A stretch of 64,000 nucleotides of DNA from Malurus cyaneus samueli. Lineage: Eukaryota > Chordata > Aves > Passeriformes > Maluridae. A program made the position numbers and the translations under genes. Location of the stretch: the NCBI GenBank assembly GCA_009741485.1, contig CM019220.1, forward strand, positions 24,022,646-24,086,645, written 5' to 3'. Numbering within the stretch: position 1 is the first letter of the stretch; each line of letters opens with the position of its first letter. Below are positions 57,720 to 64,000 of this stretch, piece after piece. A model generated the notes under the pieces. That model worked only from the letters and a program-made list of their open reading frames with translations. It was not told the origin of the DNA and made no database searches.

Positions 57720-60486
57720 ATAGAGTGGGGCACTTGGAGATTCATCCTTGGATGGTTTGCAGTTGGCAGAATCTTTCTTTTACCATTTTTCCATTACATT
57801 TTATAGGAAATGATTAAACCATGATGTTCTGAGAGGAAATGTGTCAACTATTAAAAAACCTGACCAAAAAATTTCGCCCAAACCAGCCTAAAAATGGTTT
57901 ATTCATTTTTAGCCTTTTAATAGCCCAGCACTCATCAACATTTTATTGTTATAAATAAGCCAATGAATCATTTGAGTTATTTGCTTCAGTGATTTTAGAC
58001 ACTGATATAAATAATACCATTGTGTCAATTTAATTGATTTTAATCAAACCCTCTGCCTTGTGTCTTTAGGACAGTTACAGGATGCTGCTCTGGTTTCCCC
58101 CTTCCTTCAATTATCAGCCTAAAGTCAATAAAATAAAAAGATCTTTTCCTTCAAAGCCATTTTATGTAATTTTTTGATTTTCAGTTGATTGAGTCCATGC
58201 TCGTTCTGTCTTAAATGTGTTAAGGCACCTCAAACCAGCAATATATGTTTGGATTTTAGCTTAAACATGGAAATAAAAATCTGAATTTATTTCCAAGGCC
58301 TATCCCATACCTGGTGATTCCCATTCAGCAGCAGAGAAAACTGAATTGACTCCACTGTGCACATTCCCTGTAGACATTTTCCTAACAGGTTTCACTAAAG
58401 GCAAGAATGTGTCTCCCAATGAGACATTTTGGGGTGAATTTCAGGGATGTTACAGGTTCCTGGGTGAGGCAGCCCAGTCTGGCTCTCATTTTGGAAAGTG
58501 GGATGAACTCCTGGATGGTTTTTCTTTTTTTTTCTTGGGTGTCTAATGGGAAATCAAATCAGCACCTTGCAGAGGAAAGAAAGCGAAGTCACTTTGATAT
58601 CAAATACTCTCTGCAAAGATTGCTATCGGGCTTTTCAGAAATACTTGAATTTCCTTCTGGGATCAAACTTTTGTTTTCTTTCAGGGCTGAAGTTGGGAGC
58701 AGAGCTTTTTTCTGCCTGCATCCCCATGACTTACGGCCTATACTTATTTTAATAAGAGTCCTGCTGTTAGAACTTCCCTAAATATTTCTCAACCAGTCTA
58801 AGATACAATTTTTTCCCCCTGCCGGTGCTATAACCTTGGAGAGAATGTTCCCTTTGTTCTTTCTCAATGAACCATAGAGAACCTGATCCAATGGCTGAGA
58901 ATTTTCCTTGACAGGACTCGTGATGGCTGAGGAGATGGGAATGACATGAAGTTACAAAACCCCAGAGCTCCATGCTGTTATTTCACCCCGTTTCCAAACA
59001 GCCTCGCAGAGGCCTCGAGGGAATTGAGACACATTCTTGCTGCTGTTGGTTCTTATCTTCAAAAATGTGCAAAACCAAGGAGGAATTGAGTTTTACCCTG
59101 TGGAAGTTGGGTTTTTGAGCAGATGGGTGAGGTGCCACCCAATTTCAGGGGCTTCACCCAACAAGCTGGTCACAGTAACAAGGGACTGAAGAAATGTGCG
59201 ACCAAAACTTAAAAACATCTCCTGTTTGCATAGGAGCAGCCACTACCCTTCCTAATCAGCAGAGTTAATAAACCAAGCTTAAAGACTTGGAAAACATTTA
59301 TTTGCTCCTCAAACCAGCTGTGTATTTTCATTTACAAAGTGAAAAAACCCCAAAACTACCCCAAACAGCATTTTCAAGCTACTCATTTCCAAGTTAATAT
59401 TTAGGTATCTACCTTCCAATTAAATTGACTGATGCTTCCTAAATTCGTGTAATTTAGGTTCCTGGCTAAATTTCTGAGAGTTTTGGCCAGATTAATGGGT
59501 GTTGTCCAAGAAAAGCATATTTTTTTGGATATATGTTTGTTCTAGGGGTTAGGCCTTCAAATTATTTCATGTAAAACTTGCAGTGAGGAGCGAGCTTTGC
59601 CCTGGAAAACTCACCCTTCTCCTCCACATACTTAGGGAGAGATTAATGACCCTTATTAAAAAATAGATATTGTTTCAGCTTTTGTTTATACTACAGTGAA
59701 AATGAGCAACAAAATGAAAAAGAGAAAATGAAGAAATGAAGTGAAAATGAGAAACAAAAGCTGCTGCTTCAGCAAAACCCCCCAATTTTTGTGGCACAGA
59801 TTCTTTGGGAGGTGCCCTGTGGCCATTGTGCTGTTCTGCAGGTGCTCTGCTCAATGAAGTCGCTCCTGAAATAATTTGGAAGTGTCTCTTCAGCCCTTTG
59901 CATCAATGATTTTGAGGGGTTTATTGTGTATTCAGTGCCATATTCCATGCCAGTGGAAGCAAAAATATTTGGAGAACGTGGGCTGAAAATGTATGGCTGA
60001 GTTAGAAATTTATGAAATGCTGGTTCTGTAGTTTAAAAATCACATTGAAATCCACACAAGCTCTGAGATGGGGATCTGAGTGAGTCTAAGGCTCTGAATT
60101 ATGAATTCTGCAAGGGGATGCAGCAATGAACTCCTCTGTACCCACTTGAGAAGTAGGAATGTTTGGTTATGGCTTGGTTACCTCTGTGACTTTCCTGCAA
60201 CGACCTCAAAACCCCTAAAGTGCATTTTTTTCCCCTCATTTATGTCCCTGCACCTACATCAGCTCTTCCCACCAAGCTCAATCACAGCCATTCCCAAAAT
60301 ATGGGAGGTGAAAAGTTCCCCAAAACCACCAAGGTCATGGAAAGGCTGAGAGGGACCAACCCCAGCCAGTTTTTTGTCGCCTGATCCCGAGTCTGGAGCT
60401 TTGGTGAATAATTTAATGTCACTTAACAGCCTCTGCCCACACCTGAGCTTTATCTCTGGCTTCACAACCTGCTTTTACTGCCTTAC

Positions 60487-60594
60487 TTGCTTTCCACCTT
60501 TCTGTGCCTTTTTTGACTCTTCTTTGTCTTTTTTTTGCTTGAACTTCTTGTCTTTTTTCTTTTGTTCCTTTTTGGCCACCAGTTCTGCAGCGAG
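60487..60594 (-). CDS. IQCA1: IQCA1 exon: Lys-rich linker
   Basis: 108 bp, phase 0 both ends; acceptor GTCTTTCAG|CTC, donor AAGCAA|GTAAGG. Encodes LAAELVAKKEQKKKDKKFKQ, KKDKEESKKAQKGGKQ: 16 of 36 residues are Lys. It corresponds to the lysine- and glutamate-rich segment after D-L-T-R-R-E-E-E in mammalian IQCA1. Low sequence complexity makes this the least specific exon, but phase, splice sites, strand and order support it. Confidence 0.85.
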
Positions 60595-62033
60595 CTGAAA
60601 GACACAGGGAGAGATGTGACTGGGAAAACACAAAATCCAACAGGCTGCACACTCTAAATTCCAGAGCATCCCAGAGAAGCCTTTTTGTGCTGATGATCCC
60701 AATACACCACCAGGAAATGGCTGATTTCTTTCTCCCAAACTTTTATGGAGTAACACCAACTCCTGAAGCCAGCCAGAAGCACAAAATTCTAATGTCACAC
60801 AGCTCTAAATTCCCTCTGGTCTGGGACTCAGATTAGGAATTTGTCTTGGCGTTTCTAAACCTGATTGATTTTGATAAGGATGGGTTTGAGAGGCTGCCCT
60901 GAGGTGTGTCTCATTTCAGTACGTGGCTAAAGACTGGAATTATTCTGGTGGGTGAGGGAGGCTGGATGGAGATATTGTGACAAACTCATGAAAGATAATG
61001 CAGGGATAGCTCAGCATCTCTATCCCTGCAAGCAAGAAGCAGCTGAAAACCGGGTACAGCTCCATCAATTCCCAAATCTTTAGTTCCTGGCCTTTTATAC
61101 TTCATTATCTGAAAAAAAAACAGAGGGTGAAAATTTGCTGCTTCCACCATTCTCTTGTTTCCAGGCAGTTTTCTTGTCCCTGAGAGGAATTCTAAGATCA
61201 TTTACTGATGAGTCTAAATCAGAAAATCCACTTAAGTTTATTAACAGACCGCTAATACTGGCACTAACATGAAAGAGTAGAAAATAAAACATTTCCAGCT
61301 GTAAGATTGTGACAGTGAAAACATTTGTTTTCTCAAGTTATCCCTTTGAATGCAGTGAGCACCGGATGCTGGAAGGGGACAATGACCAGGCCAGTTTCAT
61401 CAGTGGCTCTCCCCTAGCATTTCAGTATCTTACATTTAATTAAATATGGTAATTCAAGCCTCGAGCGCCACTCAGCCACATCTAGCAGCGATAAGCAGCG
61501 AAGCATTTCATTCCCTAGGACAGATTAACAGATTGACTGCAGTTCAAAATGGGTTTTTAGTGTCCCAGCAGGCCTGTGGTATCCAAAAGCAACAGAGCTG
61601 CTCCGAGTGGATCCTTTACTGCAGTGCTCCCGCCCAGCCAGAAATGCAACCCTGTCACCCCCACCTCTGCTCTGCTCTGCCTGCTGAGGGTAACCAGAAC
61701 CATTCCCAGCTTCTCAGGGGTGGGATATCCAGGGGATACCTGGAAACACACATCTGATTGACAAAAGGTTTCAATTTGTGCCTTTGCCTTCTGCAGGCAG
61801 TGCTTTGTAAGCGCCTCCAGATCCGAGTGGAGCGATTGGCTTTTGTGTTTTAGTGCAGATGAACGAGACTGGAAGGGGTTAGACAGAGTTTCTGCTCTCA
61901 CAGACCTGCTGGGATGGCACTGAGCAGCTGAAATTCCCTCTCCTCCTGCCTGACCTTCTCCAGCTGTGCTCCAGAGGGCTGGGAGCTGGGGGGGAGCTGG
62001 CAGTGCACCTTTATTGGGTCTGATCCAACCTTG

Positions 62034-62128
62034 CTTGACTGATCATCAAGAACTTTTTTGGTAAAGGATAAGGCAAAGTTCAAGGATTTGAGCTCGAATC
62101 CCCAGTTACTCAAATGTATTCCCAGTTT
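62034..62128. repeat. Dispersed ~95-bp repeat with B-box-like core, copy 2
   Basis: Partner of 57625-57719 at about 90 per cent identity by eye: ATCAAGAACTTTTTTGGTAA, GGATTTGAGCTCGAATCCCC and GTTACTCAAATGTATTCCCA. Confidence 0.7.
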
Positions 62129-62600
62129 CTGCTCCTTTCTACAGAACCACTTCTCCTCCAGCTGCAAGGAGAGTCCTGAACAGTCTGGCAAAAGGGGAGG
62201 AAAGAAAGGAAATGGCAAGCAAAGGTTAGGTTGAGACAGGAGAGAGTTCACCCACATTTGAGAACAGTCTTTTTGCCCTGGAGAAAACTTTAAACTGGAA
62301 AGAGAAGCAGATTCTTCATAAATTGCTTTAGCCTTTGCTTTTCTTTGCTAGGTTGCCTATTTTGGAAATGATGCAGAAATCAATTAGCAAATTCTTAATA
62401 CTGCGCAAGAGACTGTGTTTCAGCGAGAGCAGATGAATTTTAGCTCTCTGTATTTTCCCAGTCTTTCCTAGGACTCCTGTAGTGCCAGTGATGAGTCTTC
62501 TCCAGCAACGTTTTCTTCAGAGGCTGAAAAGACATTTTCCTTTAAACTGATATCCCATAAAAGTTGAATTGACTTTTCTATTCCTGTATCAGTTCAACCC

Positions 62601-62700
62601 TGGGTTGTTTTGTCTTTTTTTTTTTTTGTTTGTTTGGTTGGGGTTTTTTTGGTGGGTTTTTTTGTTTGTTTTTGTTTTCTGTTTTTTGGGTTTTTTTGGG
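62601..62700. repeat. G/T-rich low-complexity tract
   Basis: 100 bp with virtually only T and G on the plus strand (TTTGTTTGGTTGGGG, GGTGGGTTTTTTTG). Confidence 0.9.
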
Positions 62701-64000
62701 AAAGAGCTGGGCACTAACCCAGTGCTAAGCCCATGAATGAAAATGCCTGATGCTGCTTCATATGAGGTAAATCTAAGAAAACTCCCAGCTGCCAGCAGGA
62801 CTCACTGATGCTCTGCTGTCCTCAGCCCCAGGAAGTTTGGCTCAGCTGAGATGATACTCGAGGTAAATGTTCTTCTTCAGGAATAAACCCTTCCCTTATT
62901 CCTTGAAAGAAGAACTTCCTTGAAATTCCTGTCTTTTAGAGTTATGGGCATGAAAGAAAAGTAGGGATAGAGTGAGTTTGGGAATTCTGGATCTCCAGCT
63001 AGAACAGCCTCAGACCCTGGCTCTAACACCAGAGTGAACACAAACACTTTATAGGACGCAGCCCAGTGCTCCTGCAGGGAAAATTTTTCTCTCTTGGAAT
63101 ATTAATTCTACAGCAAGAAGTTATTTTGGGATCTAGGAATTGTTTTTTTCTTTATGTAGGGTTTTTGGTGTGTTTTTTTAGGGAAGGTGGATTGCTCTCT
63201 ACAGGTGAATATTTTCATTTGTTGTGTAATTTAACAGAGGCCCAGCACACTTGCCCTCCTCCTGCACATTTAACTTGAAATAATCAAAGTATCTGACAGC
63301 TTTGAGTCCTTCTCTGGCACTTTTTCCTTTTTTTTTGGAATGTTACTTAATATTGGAAATGAAGGGGAGCTGGGAGAGGGGGAAGTGCCTGCTAAATGGC
63401 AACTCTCTTAGCTTCTTTTCATGGCGATGAGACTTAATGAACTACAGGGAAAGACGGTAATTTTGTTGGCAGCAGGATAAGGGCAAAGCTAAAAATTGTC
63501 ACATCTGATGATTATCTGTGGAGCAAAACATAAAAAACCATCAGGGACAGAAATCTGGAACAGATGCAAGGAGATTACGCCGATGTCCTGGAATGTGAAA
63601 ATTCTCTTCAAGAGTAAAGTAGAAAAAGCTTATTTTCAGTCAAGGGACAGCACTTATTTTTCTTTTAAAGCAGCATCAAGAACTCTGCTCTGGGATGTCT
63701 CTGGCACATCTTTTGGAGAGGGATTTGTAAAATGTCACAGAAGCAGTTTGTGCAGAAGGCCAGCAACATTACAAAGTCAAGTAAGGTCAGAGTTGTCAAA
63801 GGATCAGGAAATATAGAATGGATCATAATGCAGCAATGGTTCGTGACGTGATTAATTTGTATTTTATTTTCCCCAAAGTGTCTTTACCAAAGCCTTATAA
63901 AATACTCATTTTTTAAATACAGTTCAGTCTGGATTTTTCATGGAGTTTGACTTGGGAGTAACCAACCCCTGCACAGGAGCTGACACAGACGAGAGGTGAA

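Larger units (their letters stand above)
51281..60486 (-). other. IQCA1: IQCA1 intron interval (9.2 kb), probably hiding one exon
   Basis: Contains a pair of ~190-220-bp duplicated segments (51615-51836 and 52765-52950), a candidate conserved block (52310-52700), a minisatellite (54729-55318), A-runs (54818-54838 and 54862-54872) and one copy of a SINE-like repeat (57625-57719). The remainder (53000-54700, 55330-57600, 57750-60480) shows no gene or clear repeat. Confidence 0.75.
25772..60594 (-). other. IQCA1: IQCA1 (DRC11) gene, 3' two-thirds
   Basis: IQCA1 encodes dynein regulatory complex subunit 11, an axonemal protein with an IQ motif and an AAA ATPase-like domain, part of the nexin link that regulates ciliary beating. 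Eleven coding exons were located on the minus strand by protein similarity and splice sites, together about 440 residues. Order in the protein: Lys-rich linker, acidic/basic coiled stretch, NLTPDR junction, DLYQQL region, LYGILPLG, Walker A, Walker B-like VVWVGD, sensor-1-like VGT, sensor-2-like GFTPGH and a short Lys-rich tail. Exon phases agree at every join. One in-phase exon expected between the Lys-rich linker and DHDPELIK was not found. The N-terminal exons lie beyond 64000. Confidence 0.95.
60595..64000 (-). other. IQCA1: IQCA1 upstream intron (to window end)
   Basis: Sequence 5' of the Lys-rich exon. No further IQCA1 exon could be identified, so the next one is probably beyond 64000. 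It contains the second SINE-like copy (62034-62128) and a G/T-rich tract (62601-62700). 61430-61520 and 63400-63480 are complex and repeat-free and might be noncoding conserved DNA. Confidence 0.7.

Noticed and set aside
59595..59635. Possible micro-exon encoding YVEEK between AG and GTGAGT on the minus strand
   Set aside because: Splice-like signals at both ends, but the peptide does not match IQCA1 and five codons are too few to support.
1..64000. CRISPR arrays, operons, phage or bacterial defence systems
   Set aside because: The window is vertebrate intron-exon DNA with CR1 elements; direct repeats present are micro- and minisatellites without CRISPR spacing or cas genes.
1..64000. tRNA, rRNA or microRNA genes
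   Set aside because: No cloverleaf with paired A and B boxes or recognisable rRNA segment was seen; the B-box-like cores at about 57680 and 62090 lack the rest of a tRNA.

Overview
This window is vertebrate, almost certainly avian, genomic DNA. The repeat background is CR1 LINE tails, including one ending in the diagnostic ATTCTATG octamer at 46373-46380. Genes are split into short exons with GT-AG introns, and nothing resembles an operon. Abundant AT-rich low-complexity tracts and a mobile-repeat family of about 400 bp present in several copies suggest a songbird, but the species cannot be named from the sequence.

Two genes are recognisable, both on the minus strand. At the left edge (143 to about 485) is the 3' part of GBX2 exon 1 (homeobox gene of the midbrain-hindbrain boundary), ending in a clean GTGAGT donor. 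It is damaged by five reading-frame switches in about 125 bp and its first ~55 codons are missing. From 25772 to 60594 lie eleven exons of IQCA1/DRC11 (an IQ- and AAA-domain subunit of the ciliary nexin-dynein regulatory complex), from a lysine-rich linker through the AAA ATPase domain to the stop codon. Splice phases agree across all ten joins, apart from one probable missing in-phase exon between 51280 and 60487. The upstream exons (N-terminus, IQ motif) lie beyond the right end. The order GBX2 - IQCA1 on one strand matches the mammalian 2q37-type neighbourhood, where ASB18 lies between them; no ASB18 exon was found here.

Layout: 1-485 GBX2; 486-4780 intergenic with a degenerate ~10-bp satellite, a CR1 scrap and an AT-rich tract; 4781-5665 a 443-bp tandem duplication containing the only N; 5666-10762 and 12718-17842 two ~5.1-kb direct copies (B1, B2) differing mostly by single-base indels, with a third partial copy at 11663-12581; 17843-25600 intergenic with repeats, a minisatellite and a candidate conserved noncoding block; 25627-60594 IQCA1 exons in long introns carrying CR1s, minisatellites and microsatellites; 60595-64000 further IQCA1 intron.

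The left third looks like poorly resolved assembly: haplotypic or false duplication plus indel-rich consensus. The IQCA1 part reads cleanly. I found no undescribed gene system. The more interesting items are a GC-AG intron and an NAGNAG acceptor in IQCA1, a compound trinucleotide repeat 46 bp from an IQCA1 acceptor, a perfect 23-bp inverted repeat bracketing a GGAAA array, tandem kappaB-like sites, and the duplicated block next to GBX2.
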